From DATBJG01 sp963790545 (GTDB lineage Bacteria; Acidobacteriota; Vicinamibacteria; Vicinamibacterales; JAMQPK01), in NCBI GenBank assembly GCA_963790545.1, contig CAWBPA010000021.1, forward strand, positions 1 to 64,000: a stretch of 64,000 nt of DNA. Reading direction: 5' to 3'. A program made the position numbers and the translations under genes. Positions 34,474-43,807 of this stretch are shown here, in pieces (the stretch's first letter is position 1; each line of letters opens with the position of its first letter). A model generated the notes under the pieces. The model did not search any database. It was not told the DNA's origin and saw nothing but the letters and a program-made list of their open reading frames with translations.

Positions 34474-35403
34474 ATGGCCTGGTTCAAGAAGACGCGCAAG
34501 GTCAAGCCGGCGGCGACAGAAAAATCGAGCCGTGTGCCGGAAGGGCTCTGGGTGAAATGCCCGCAGTGCACACAGATCATCTACAACAAGGAGCTCGTCG
34601 CCAGCCTGATGGTCTGTCCCAAATGTGCGTACCACCATCGACTCGGTGCGACCGAGCGCCTGCGGGCGCTGTTTGACGATGGTCAGTGGAGCGAATCCGA
34701 TCGAGGGCTCGTATCGACAGACCCCTTGAAGTTCATCGATACCAAACCGTATTGCGATCGGCTGTCCGCGGGTGCAACCGCGACAGGGCTCAAGGACGCG
34801 ATCATTGTGGGGCAGGGTCGCCTCGAGGGCATCGAGACGATTGTTGCCGCCATGGAATATGGGTTCATCGGCGGGAGCATGGGGGTCGTCGTCGGTGAAA
34901 AGATCACGCGTGCGATGGAGCGTGCAATCGATGATCGCCTTCCCGTGATAGTGGTGTCCTGCTCGGGTGGCGCCCGCATGATGGAAGGGGCCCTGTCGCT
35001 CATGCAGATGGCGAAGATCTGTGCGGAGCTGGCGCGCCTCGACGAGCGGCGAATACCGTACATCTCAGTGCTCACCGACCCCACGACAGGCGGCGTCACG
35101 GCAAGCTTCGCCATGCTGGGCGATCTCAACATTGCCGAGCCTGGGGCCCTCATCGGCTTCGCCGGGCCCCGCGTGATCGAGCAGACGATTCGTCAGAAGC
35201 TTCCCGAGGGCTTTCAGCGAAGTGATTTCCTGCTCGAGCATGGCATGCTCGATCTGGTCGTGGATCGCCGCGAACTGAAATCGACCCTCGCCCGGACCTT
35301 GCGTTTCCTGGGCTGCACACCTGTCGTTCAGCTTCAACCGCCCGACGAGCTCACCACGGAGTCTGACGAGTCGCAGGTTTCAAGTCTGAAGGCTGAAGTC
35401 TGA
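34474..35403 (+). CDS. accD: acetyl-CoA carboxylase carboxyltransferase subunit beta
   Basis: 309 residues. It forms the carboxyltransferase with AccA and makes malonyl-CoA for fatty acids. N-terminal C4 zinc ribbon (CPQC...CPKC), then the crotonase-fold core: GSMGVVVGEKITRAMERA, VSCSGGARMMEGALSLMQMAK, SVLTDPTTGGVTASFAMLGD, GFAGPRVIEQTIRQKLPEGFQ. The final residues QVSSLKAEV are encoded by the first units of a heptamer array, so the tail is not family sequence. Followed 33 bases later by folC, the usual accD-folC pair. Confidence 0.96.
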   Translation: MAWFKKTRKVKPAATEKSSRVPEGLWVKCPQCTQIIYNKELVASLMVCPKCAYHHRLGATERLRALFDDGQWSESDRGLVSTDPLKFIDTKPYCDRLSAGATATGLKDAIIVGQGRLEGIETIVAAMEYGFIGGSMGVVVGEKITRAMERAIDDRLPVIVVSCSGGARMMEGALSLMQMAKICAELARLDERRIPYISVLTDPTTGGVTASFAMLGDLNIAEPGALIGFAGPRVIEQTIRQKLPEGFQRSDFLLEHGMLDLVVDRRELKSTLARTLRFLGCTPVVQLQPPDELTTESDESQVSSLKAEV

Positions 35404-35439
35404 AGCACTTGAGACTCGAGAGTTGAGACTTGAGCCTTG
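35377..35439. repeat. nine-unit period-7 array spanning the accD 3' end and the folC start
   Basis: Nine phased heptamers: GTTTCAA, GTCTGAA, GGCTGAA, GTCTGAA, GCACTTG, AGACTCG, AGAGTTG, AGACTTG, AGCCTTG. Left half is the complement of the right half (TCAAGTCT against AGACTTGA), so it can fold back. It encodes the last nine residues of AccD and its last unit provides the TTG start of folC. Confidence 0.85.
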
Positions 35440-36723
35440 AATCGCCTCGATTCGCTCTTCCGTCTGGAAAAGCTCGGGATTAAGTTCGGTCTCGACAACA
35501 TCCGCACGCTCTGCCGGGCGCTGGGTTCTCCCGAAACGGCGTTCCAATCGATTCTGATTGCCGGAACCAACGGCAAGGGCTCCGTCACGGCCATGGTCGA
35601 GCATGCGCTGCGCTCGGCTGGTATGCGGTCCGCCCGCTATACATCGCCACACCTTGTTCGCCTGGAAGAACGCTTCGTCATTGACGGAGCTCCGGTCGGG
35701 GCCGATGCCCTGCAGGATGCCGCGGATCACGTGCAAGGCATAGTCTCTTATCTTATTGATAAAAAGGAGCTTGCAGGACATCCCACCTTTTTCGAGGTCA
35801 CGACGGCGATGGCGTTCGAACTGTTCCGTCGCCAGCATGTGGAGGTTGCGGTACTCGAGGTGGGCCTCGGTGGCCGGCTGGATTCGACCAACGTCGTGAC
35901 ACCCGTTGCGGCGGCGATTACGTCAATCGATCTCGACCATCAAGCCCTGCTGGGGTCGACAATTGCAGAGATTGCTTACGAGAAGGCCGGAATCGTCAAA
36001 CCGGACATTCCCGTCGTGCTCGGTGAGACCAAACCCGAAGCGGTCGATGTCATCACTCGCGTCTGCGAGGAGAAGCGGGCGCATCTCATCCATGCAACGG
36101 TTGGCGTTGACATCCGCACGACACTGCGTGAAGACGGCCGGACCCTGTTGCGGTTAACGACGCCGGTGCGAAGCTATCCCCAGATAACCGTAAGCCTTCG
36201 TGGCCGTCATCAGGTGGCCAACGCCGTGACGGCCGTACGACTGCTCGAGACGCTGCCTTGGAACGTCCCCGAAACGGCCGTCATCGCGGGTATTCGCGAT
36301 GTCGTCTGGCCTGGTCGGCTCGATCTGATAGAGGTTGCACCCGACCGCGCGGTGCTTCTCGATTCTGCTCACAACCCGGCCGGAGCCGCTGCCCTGGCCG
36401 AATACCTCGCCGAAACCGAGCGCCGGCCGCTGCCAATAGTCTTTGCTGTCATGCGCGATAAGGACGCCGCCGGAATGTTGACAGCCCTGGCCCCACATGC
36501 GAGCGCATTCGTCATCACCGCGCCGCGCATGGCGCGCGCGAGCTCGGTAGCGGAACTCGCGGTCGTGGCCGCGCGTGTGGTTCACGGCGTTCCGGTTCAC
36601 ACCGCTTTCGATCCTGCGGAAGCTCTGGCAAAGGCCTGGCAGCTCGCTCCTCTGATCTGCGCGGCTGGCTCGATTTTTCTGATCGGAGAGATTCTCGATC
36701 TCGTGGCTCACGGCGCTTCGTAG
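35437..36723 (+). CDS. folC: bifunctional folylpolyglutamate/dihydrofolate synthase
   Basis: 428 residues from TTG 35437 (LNRLDSLFRLEKLGIKFGLDNI); no ATG or GTG is in a sensible position. It adds glutamate to folates and dihydropteroate. Mur-ligase-like: P-loop LIAGTNGKGSVTAMVEHALRSAG, TSPHLVRLEERF, EVGLGGRLDSTNVV, SIDLDHQALLGSTIAEIAYEKAGI and the C-terminal DSAHNPAG. The ribosome site and start lie inside the heptamer array, so its translation may depend on that element or on coupling to accD. Confidence 0.95.
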   Translation: MNRLDSLFRLEKLGIKFGLDNIRTLCRALGSPETAFQSILIAGTNGKGSVTAMVEHALRSAGMRSARYTSPHLVRLEERFVIDGAPVGADALQDAADHVQGIVSYLIDKKELAGHPTFFEVTTAMAFELFRRQHVEVAVLEVGLGGRLDSTNVVTPVAAAITSIDLDHQALLGSTIAEIAYEKAGIVKPDIPVVLGETKPEAVDVITRVCEEKRAHLIHATVGVDIRTTLREDGRTLLRLTTPVRSYPQITVSLRGRHQVANAVTAVRLLETLPWNVPETAVIAGIRDVVWPGRLDLIEVAPDRAVLLDSAHNPAGAAALAEYLAETERRPLPIVFAVMRDKDAAGMLTALAPHASAFVITAPRMARASSVAELAVVAARVVHGVPVHTAFDPAEALAKAWQLAPLICAAGSIFLIGEILDLVAHGAS

Positions 36724-36798
36724 CGCTCCGTGGGTGTCGTCGCGGCTGTACGCGTGCTATCCTGCATCCATGGCGGCCGTCCCCCAGCCTGGGCTGCC

Positions 36799-36838
36799 AG
36801 AAGTCTCAAGGTTGAGGGCTTTGCGAGTTGAGACTTTC
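36799..36838. repeat. fold-back repeat upstream of lptD, weakly period-7
   Basis: AAGTCTCAA (36801-36809) and TTGAGACTT (36828-36836) are exact reverse complements around a short loop. It uses the same words (GTCTCAA, GTTGAGA) as the accD-folC array 1.4 kb upstream, but period-7 phasing is poorer. It ends directly at the lptD ATG (36839). Confidence 0.6.
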
Positions 36839-39141
36839 ATGACGGGCCACTCATTGACGAGGCACACCTTCCGAAAAGCGATACTTGGGGCGGCAGTAGT
36901 TGCCCTTCTCTCGAGCCGGGCGGTTGAAGCACAGATCCCTGGAATCGAAACATCCATTTCCGGAACAACCGAGCGCGTGTCCGAGTTCCATTGGAAGTTG
37001 ACCGACAAAGTCGAGATCAACAACAAGGACATGCAGCTGCTGGCGGAAACAGTCGATTACTTCAGCGACACGAAACAGCTGAAGGCATCCGGCAACGTCG
37101 TCTTTTCTCAGACCAACCAGAGGGTTTCAGCCGACCACATCGATTTCAATGTCGACACGAAGACCGGGACGTTTTACAACGCATACGGAACCATGGCCTT
37201 GCAGGTGGACCGGAAGCCAGGCATGTTCGGCACACAGGAACCGGATGTGATGTTCTATGGCGAATCGGTCGAAAAGATTGGTCCAACGCGTTACAAAGTG
37301 TCCAAAGGTGCCTTTACGACCTGCGTGCAGCCGAGCCCTCGATGGCAGCTGACTTCTGGCAGCGTGATTCTGAGTCTGGACGAGTACGCGTTTCTGACAA
37401 ACTCGCTGCTGAAGGTCAAAGGGGTGCCGGTCTTCTACTTCCCCGTCTTTTACTATCCAATCAACGACGAAGATCGAGCGACCGGTTTCCTGATCCCGCA
37501 GTACGGCATGTCAACCTTTCGCGGTCAGACTTTGAGCAATGCCTTTTTCTGGGCCATCAATCGTAGTCACGACGCCACCGTGATGCACGATTGGTTTTCG
37601 AAAACCGGTCAGGGAGTGGGCGGTGAGTATCGCTACGTCCTGGCGCCGGGATCGGAAGGAAACCTCCGAACGTATCTTCTCGACGAGGACGAAACGACGA
37701 TACAGAATGCGGATGGAACCACCTCGCTGCAGCCGGCCCGTCGAAGCTACGAGGTCCGTGGCGCGGCCAACCAGGGCCTGGGGCGCCACCTGCGAGCGAG
37801 GGGTCGAGTCGATTATTTCTCTGACATCACGGTCCAGCAGACGTACAACACGAACATTTACGAAGCCTCGCGGCGGTCCCGGTCGATTGCGACGGCATTG
37901 ACCGGGCGTCTGGGGGATCTACAACGTCACCGGCGCTTACGAACGGTCAGAGACTTTCTACGGAACCACGAGCTCATCGCAGAACGGGACCACTCCCCGC
38001 CTGATGATGACGCGCAGTGAGCGCCCGATCGGGAGGTCACCCCTGTACTTCTCATTCGCCAGCGATTATTCGCATCTCTTACGCGAGAACAGGGACGCTA
38101 CGACGGTTCAGGATCAAGGCCTCGACAGGCTCGACGTGGTTCCGGTGGTACGGTTGCCGTTTACCCGCTGGCCATTTCTGACCATCAACACATCGGTGGG
38201 CTGGCGCAATACGTTCTGGACTGAGAGTCTGGTCGAACGGAACCCAAGTTCGGGAAGGCCTCTCGCGCCGCTACTTTGATTTCCAGTCGCAGCTGGTGGG
38301 ACCGGTCTTTACGAGAATCTTCGACACCCCTAAGAATCGCTATGCAGAGCGTTTCAAGCACACGATTGAACCGTTCCTGAACTTCCAGCGGCTGAGCCCG
38401 ATCGATGAGTTCGACTCGATCGTCAAGCTCGATGCCGTTGACACGGTCGTCGGGAAGATGACCCAGTACAGGTACGGCATCAACAACCGCCTCTACGCCA
38501 GACGACGAGAAGGCACCGCCCCCACGCCAACCGCGCGTGAGATTGCCAGCTTGAGCATCAGCCAGACCTATTACACCGACGAGAATGCCGCACAGTTCGA
38601 TCAGTACTATCGAACGAGCTTCAATGGCCCGGCGCCGTCCCATTTTTCACCCATTTCGATTCAAGCGCGCGTCGCGCCGACGCTCGAAACTCTCGGCAGT
38701 TTCCGCGCCGAATACGACACGCAGTTCACTGCATTTCGGTCGCTGGGAGCCGACGCGACCATCGTGGTGCGTGACCGGCTCCAGTCCACGATTGGCTGGA
38801 GCCAGCGCCGATTCATCGAGGGCCTTCCAGGGTTCAACGATCCCAACCAGCTCGACCACTACCTGAATCAGGCGACGCTGCTGCGCACCAGGGACAACCG
38901 CTTCGGCACGCATTACTCCTTCAACTACGACGTGCGCTTGAATTCATTGCTGCAACAGCGGATCATGGCCTACTACAATGCCCAGTGCTGCGGCTTCTCG
39001 GTTGAGTATCAGATGTTCGATCTGAGCCGACTGGGCACTCGGGCGCCTGTCGTCGAGGATCGCAGGCTCAATTTTTCCTTCACCCTGGCCGGCATCGGCT
39101 CGTTCTCGAACTTTTTCGGCGCGCTTGGTGGCGCGCCGTAG
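36839..39141 (+). CDS. lptD: LPS-assembly outer-membrane protein LptD (two frameshifts)
   Basis: Start ATG 36839 (MTGHSLTRHTFRKAILGAAVV) with a signal peptide cut near AVEAQ. The N-terminal OstA/beta-jellyroll domain is clear (TVDYFSDTKQLKASGNVVFSQTNQRVSADHIDFN; CVQPSPRWQLTSGSV). The beta-barrel domain follows (YFPVFYYPINDEDRATGFLIPQYGMS; later FKHTIEPFLNFQRLSPIDEFDSI, SQTYYTDENAAQFDQYY, NAQCCGFSVEYQMF). The frame breaks near 37,905 and near 38,255, one base each; total about 765 residues. LptD inserts LPS into the outer membrane, so the organism should have LPS. The conserved Cys pair near the C-terminus may take part in disulfides, as in other LptD. Confidence 0.92.
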
Positions 39142-39162
39142 CGCCGATCTGCGTTAATGTAG

Positions 39163-39214
39163 CGTCCGCCTTCCCTTCAAGCGGACGTTCGCGGCCGGCT
39201 GAGCCGGCCGCTAC
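39163..39214. repeat. two hairpins upstream of the rmlC-like gene, second one a REP-like palindrome
   Basis: Stem 1: CGTCCGC (39163-39169) with GCGGACG (39181-39187). Stem 2: GCGGCCGGC (39191-39199) with GCCGGCCGC (39203-39211), loop TGA, followed by TAC. The second has the same layout as the palindromes near thiC (an arm, a short T/A-rich or TGA loop, then CTAC), but different arm sequence. No T-run follows, so termination of lptD here is doubtful. Confidence 0.7.
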
Positions 39215-39242
39215 TTGTACAACGCTGCAAAGAGGAGCATCT

Positions 39243-39743
39243 GTGACGACTCCGGTTCAGTACTCCGTCGCGGCAGGGAGCCGCCGCATCATCGAAGGCG
39301 TCAAGACGAAGACGCTGCGAGTCATTCCCGACGATAGGGGCTGGCTGATGGAGATTCTGCGAGCTGATGATTCGGACCTCTTCACGAGGTTTGGACAGGT
39401 GTACGTGTCGGCCACGTACCCGGGAGTCGTCAAGGCCTGGCATTACCACCAGCGTCAGGTCGACAATTTTTCGTGCATCAGCGGCATCGTGAAGCTTGTC
39501 CTGATTGACACGCGCCCCGGCTCGCCCACTGAGGGTGCGGTCAACGAGTTCTGGATTGGAACGCAAAACCCTGTCCTGGTACAGGTCCCGAATCTCGTCT
39601 ATCACGGCTGGAAGAACATCGGCGAAGAGATGGCGCTCGTCGTGAACGTCCCGACCGAACCCTATCGGTACGGCGATCCGGACGAGTATCGGATCGCTCC
39701 CCACGGGACGCTGCCGTACGACTGGACGAGAAAAGATGGTTGA
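39243..39743 (+). CDS. dTDP-4-dehydrorhamnose 3,5-epimerase-like cupin protein
   Basis: 166 residues from GTG 39243, with GAGGAG at 39232-39237 upstream. RmlC-type cupin: GVKTKTLRVIPDDRGWLMEILRAD, SATYPGVVKAWHYHQRQVDNF with the active-site His, and NLVYHGWKNIGEE with the second His region. It epimerises 4-keto-6-deoxy sugars in nucleotide-sugar synthesis. It overlaps the following dehydratase gene by eight bases. Because a sugar reductase rather than RmlD follows, the true product sugar is uncertain. Confidence 0.88.
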   Translation: MTTPVQYSVAAGSRRIIEGVKTKTLRVIPDDRGWLMEILRADDSDLFTRFGQVYVSATYPGVVKAWHYHQRQVDNFSCISGIVKLVLIDTRPGSPTEGAVNEFWIGTQNPVLVQVPNLVYHGWKNIGEEMALVVNVPTEPYRYGDPDEYRIAPHGTLPYDWTRKDG

Positions 39744-40750
39744 GGTCCTGGTCACCGGTGGCGCCGGATTCATCGGCAGCAATTTCGTCCGCTACGCCCT
39801 CGATCAACACGCGGACTGGCGTATTACGACACTCGACAAGCTGACGTATGCCGGACGCGTGGAGACCCTTCACGACGTCATTAACAATCCCCGTCACAGG
39901 TTCGTCCAGGGCGATGTGGCAGATCCGAACATTGCGGCGCCTCTCGTGCGGCAGTCCGAGCTCGTCGTCCACTTTGCCGCGGAAACCCACGTCGACCGCT
40001 CCATTCTCGCAGCCGGGGAATTCATTAGAACCGACGTGTACGGCACGTTCGTCCTGCTCGAAGCCGCGCGCGAGGCTCAATCGTTGCGGCGGTTCGTGCA
40101 GATTTCAACCGACGAGGTGTACGGAAGCGTCGCCACCGGGCGTAGTCGGGAGACCGATGAGCTCAAGCCGCGTAATCCGTATTCGGCGAGCAAAGCCGGC
40201 GCGGACCGCCTCGCGTACAGCTATTGGGCAACCTTCGGTGTTCCGGTCGTCGTGACACGCGCCTCCAACAACTACGGTCCCTACCAGTTTCCCGAAAAGG
40301 TCATTCCGCTGTTCGTCACCAACGCGATCGACAACATCCCCTTGCCCCTGTATGGCGACGGCCTGAACGTGCGTGACTGGTTGCACGTGAGTGACCATTG
40401 TCGAGCCCTCGATCTCGTGATCGAGCGCGGCGCACCAGGTGAGGCGTACAACATCGGTGGGGGTCAGGAGCTCGCCAATCTCGATCTCACGCAGGCGATC
40501 CTCCGCATTGTGGGGAAGCCCGAATCCCTCATCGCGCGCGTACCCGATCGGCCGGGTCACGATCGTCGCTACGCACTCGACACAACCAAGTTGACGGCAC
40601 TCGGGTGGCGGCCACAGGTTGACTTCGCCGAGCGGTCTGAACGACACGGTCGAGTGGTATCGCGCGAACGAGTGGTGGTGGCGACCTATCAGGGAAACCG
40701 ATCCTTCCTTCCGTGCGTACTACGAAACCCAATACGGCAGACGCTCCTGA
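39736..40750 (+). CDS. rfbB: dTDP-glucose 4,6-dehydratase (one frameshift)
   Basis: Extended short-chain dehydrogenase. NAD-binding VLVTGGAGFIGSNFVRYAL, catalytic region STDEVYGSV, NPYSASKAGADRLAYSY (YxxxK) and TRASNNYGPYQFPEKVIPLF, all typical of RfbB/RmlB. It converts dTDP-glucose to dTDP-4-keto-6-deoxyglucose. The frame breaks near 40,635 (after WRPQVDFAE); the neighbouring frame then gives GLNDTVEWYRANEWWWRPI...YYETQYGRRS to TGA 40748-40750. The next gene starts at 40750 with a one-base overlap (TGATG), so that end is right. Confidence 0.92.
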
Positions 40751-41691
40751 TGTCTGTCCTGGTCACTGGTGCGTCCGGTTTCGGCGGAAGTCACCTCATC
40801 GACTTGCTGGTCCAGGACGAGACGCCGGTGATCGGCTGGTATCGGCCGCACGGGCGAGCCCCCTCCGGTGAATTCTGTCCGATGGATGGCGGTCGATCTG
40901 CTCGATGCCGCGGCTGTCCGCGCGGCAATTGCGCAAGCGCGACCCGAAGTGATCTATCACCTCGCCGGTGCGGCGCACACTGGGGAATCCTGGCGCAGCA
41001 CGACGAGCACGCTCGAAACCAACGTGCTCGGCACGCACCATCTGCTCGAGGCAATTCGCCTTGGTGGATTGTCGAGCCGGGTCCTCATTCCGGGGTCGGC
41101 GCTTGTCTATCGTCCTTCGACCGAAGCGCTTGAAGAGGATTCGCCGCTCGGCCCGCGCAGTCCCTACGCTACGAGCAAGCTCGCGCAGGAGCGGCTCGGG
41201 CTGCAGGTCGCAGCCCAAGACGGGCTGTCAGTGTTCGTCACCCGTTCGTTCAATCACGCAGGGCCACGACAGGATCCATCTTTCTCGACCTCGAGCTTTG
41301 CCCGTCAGCTGGCGCGCATAGAAGCCGGTCTGGAAGAGCCGGTCATTCGGGTCGGCAACCTCGACGCCCGCCGCGATGTCAGCGATGTTCGCGATGTCGT
41401 GCGCGCCTACAAGGCCATCGTCGAACGAGGCCGGCCCGCGATGCCCTACAACGTCTGCTCGGGGTGCTCCTACCGGATCGCCGACCTTCTGCAGCAGCTC
41501 GTCGGTCAGGCTCGCGTTCGCGTGGAGGTTCGCCCGGATCCCGCACGCATGCGTCCAAACGATATGCCGCTCCTTCTGGGTAACCCCCAGACGCATCCAT
41601 GAAGAGGTGGGATGGATGGCAACCATTCCAATCGAGCGGACATTGAGCGATTTGCTCGACTACTGGAGAGAACGGACGGAAGAGGAGGGGT
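40750..41691 (+). CDS. GDP-4-dehydro-6-deoxy-D-mannose reductase-like epimerase/reductase (frameshifted)
   Basis: Start ATG 40750 gives MSVLVTGASGFGGSHLIDLLV. Further signatures: EVIYHLAGAAHTGESW, the catalytic SPYATSKLAQERLGL (YxxxK), and NHAGPRQDPSFSTSSFARQLARIE with VIRVGNLDARRDVSDVRDVVRAY, which recall RMD (GDP-6-deoxy-D-mannose reductase). Frames change near 40,870 and near 41,590; the C-terminal helix reads RIHEEVGWMATIPIERTLSDLLDYWRER. No stop follows in frame, but loss of one G in the GGGG near 41,690 would give a TAG at about 41,691. Family confidence is high; exact substrate is inferred. Confidence 0.82.
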
Positions 41692-41722
41692 TAGGAGGGT
41701 TAGGGGGGGTTACGAGGGTCAG
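41683..41722. repeat. G-rich period 9-10 tandem repeat between two convergent genes
   Basis: Four units of GGAGGG(G)TTA form: GGAGGGGTTA, GGAGGGTTA, GGGGGGGTTA, CGAGGGTCA. It sits where the reductase gene and the convergent dehydratase gene meet, overlaps the end of both, and contains runs of G that could give quadruplexes. Unlike the other arrays it is period 9-10. Confidence 0.65.
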
Positions 41723-42674
41723 GAAACGAGAGCTGCAAGATCTGAAGCAGCGATGTTGCCGCCGCTCACGATTGCGACAGCGGCTCCCTGAGATTTGCCG
41801 GTCTCTCTCGCAATCGTCGCGGCCGCAAATGCGGCCGCACCGCTGGGCTCAACCACGAGCTTCGCTTCACGAAACAGCCAGCCCACAGCCTTCGCGATCG
41901 CGGAATCCGGAACGGTCACGACATCGTCGACGAACTCTTTGACGTGAGCAAATGTCAGGTCACCAGGCCGCACGGGCAACAGGCCGTCTGCGATGCTTTC
42001 CGATTTCGGCAACGTAACGGGTTGTCCCGCGGCCAGTGACGCGGTCATCTTCGCTGCTCCTGCCGGCTCCACACCAATCACGTGAATCCCGTCGCCGAGC
42101 TGTTTGACGCCTGCAGCAATGCCGGAAATGAGGCCTCCGCCGCCAACCGGCACATACACCCGGGAGAGATTCGGACACTGCTCGAAGATTTCGAGCGCAA
42201 TCGTTCCCTGACCCGCGATGATCCATTCGTGATCGAACGGCGGGACGATGATCAGACCACGTTCGCGAGCTTCATGGTCGGCTCGATGTTTTCGATCGGC
42301 CGATGTCGTGCCCTCGAGGATCACCTCCGCGCCAAGGTCTTTGACTGATCCCACTTTGATCGCCGGCGCCGTAACTGGCATGACGACCGTCGCGGGAATC
42401 GCGGCGAGCTTTGCAGCCAGGGCCACCGCCCGTCCGTGGTTGCCCGAGGAATAGGTGATGACGCCTTGACGCGACGATGCTGGGTCCAGCCGCCCGATCA
42501 TGTTCAAGGCACCGCGGATTTTGAAGGCACCCGCAAGCTGGAGGTTTTCACACTTCAACCACAAGGGCGGCGCCGGTGACTCCGAAACATCCAGAACCGG
42601 AGTGCGTCGAACGACGCCGCCTGATCCTCTTGTGCCGCCTGTTGGATTGCCTCCAGCGTCACCAGTCCTGCCAT
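41719..42674 (-). CDS. threonine/serine dehydratase (PLP fold II; one frameshift)
   Basis: Start ATG 42674 (MAGLVTLEAIQQAAQ) is clear in one frame; the frame shifts near 42,615, after which RRTPVLDVSESPAPPLWLKCENLQLAGAFKIRGA follows. The PLP lysine is in GAFKIRG, the phosphate-binding loop is VPVGGGGLISGIAAG, and SSGNHGRAVALAAKL and EPSGAAAFAAA complete the fold. About 318 residues without an ACT domain, so it is the catabolic or serine-racemase-like type. Its 2-aminoacrylate product is what RidA detoxifies. Extending the protein to an upstream ATG at 42834 gives non-family sequence. Confidence 0.87.
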
Positions 42675-42760
42675 GCGCGATAGCTTCACATAAATCGAGC
42701 TGGAACAGCCGCTTGACATGAGGCGAAATAAAAGCGAATCTATCGAAGAGCCTCGCTGTG

Positions 42761-43798
42761 ATGGCCACAGAACCACTGCTTTTTGATCTGGGACAGCAGA
42801 AGCCCACCACGAGACAAATCGCGCTCATCGTCAAGGAGAGCGGTGTGGAGGGCCTTCCGGACGCGGTGCTTCGAGGAGACGATGCGCGCTATCAGGAGGT
42901 GCGGTGCCGCTCGGCGCTGAATCGCGTCGAAGGGATGCCTTTCCGATGGACGCTGAATCCGTACCGCGGATGCACTCACGGCTGCCACTACTGCTTCGCC
43001 CGGCGCTATCACACGCAGTTCGAACTTGGCAGCGGAGACGACTTCGCTTCCATGATTTTTGTGAAGACGAACTTCCCGGAGGTGCTCCAGGCCGAGCTCA
43101 ACCGACCTTCGTGGAAGGGTGAACTGGTCGCATTGGGCACGGCCACGGATCCATATCAGCCGATTGAAGGTCACTACCGTCTCACCCGTCGTTCACTCGA
43201 GGCTCTCTGTGCTGCGCGGAATCCCGTCGGGATCGTGACCAAGGGTCCGATGGCCGTGCGCGACCGGGATGTTCTCAGCGACCTCTCGAAGCGTGCTCGA
43301 TGCACGGTGTACTTCTCGGTGCCGACCGTCGACGAGGACGCCTGGCATGCACTCGAGCCCGGAACCTCGCACCCTCTTCAACGCCTTCGCGCGGTGCGCC
43401 TGCTGGTCGATGCCGGCGTGCGCGCGGGTGTGCTCATCGCGCCAATTGTGCCGGGCATCACATCGCAGCCCGCCAAACTGGAGCGTACCATCAAGGCCAT
43501 TGCCGATCATGGCGCTGCGTTCATGGGGTCGGTCGTGCTTCACCTCAAAGACGGCACGCGAACCCATTTTTTCGAGTACCTTGCTCAGGAGTTTCCGGCG
43601 CTCGTCCCGAAGTACCAACGGTTGTATCAGTCGCGGGCGTATGTGCCGAAGGCGTATGCCGCCGAGGTGAGGTCGGTGATGGAGCTTCTTCAGACGCGAT
43701 ATGGACTGAAGGGAAGGGAATCGCGCGAAGAGGCCGAGCCTGTCGGCGTGTCAACGCCGACGCAGCCGGCTCTCGATTTGTCGGAGGGGAAGCTTTAG
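42761..43798 (+). CDS. radical SAM protein (PA0069/SplB-like family)
   Basis: 345 residues from ATG 42761 (GTG 42758 is adjacent). The [4Fe-4S] motif is RGCTHGCHYCFARRYH (CxxxCxxC). N-terminal segment NRVEGMPFRWTLNPY and VALGTATDPYQPIEGHYRLTRRSLEAL are typical of a radical SAM family related to spore photoproduct lyase and known as PA0069/Rv2578c type. The C-terminal region (VLIAPIVPGIT, RTHFFEYLAQEFP, YQSRAYVPKAYAAEVRS) is also typical. Target is unknown. Divergent from the dehydratase and convergent with htpX. Confidence 0.85.
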   Translation: MATEPLLFDLGQQKPTTRQIALIVKESGVEGLPDAVLRGDDARYQEVRCRSALNRVEGMPFRWTLNPYRGCTHGCHYCFARRYHTQFELGSGDDFASMIFVKTNFPEVLQAELNRPSWKGELVALGTATDPYQPIEGHYRLTRRSLEALCAARNPVGIVTKGPMAVRDRDVLSDLSKRARCTVYFSVPTVDEDAWHALEPGTSHPLQRLRAVRLLVDAGVRAGVLIAPIVPGITSQPAKLERTIKAIADHGAAFMGSVVLHLKDGTRTHFFEYLAQEFPALVPKYQRLYQSRAYVPKAYAAEVRSVMELLQTRYGLKGRESREEAEPVGVSTPTQPALDLSEGKL

Positions 43799-43807
43799 GC
43801 CCAGCCC

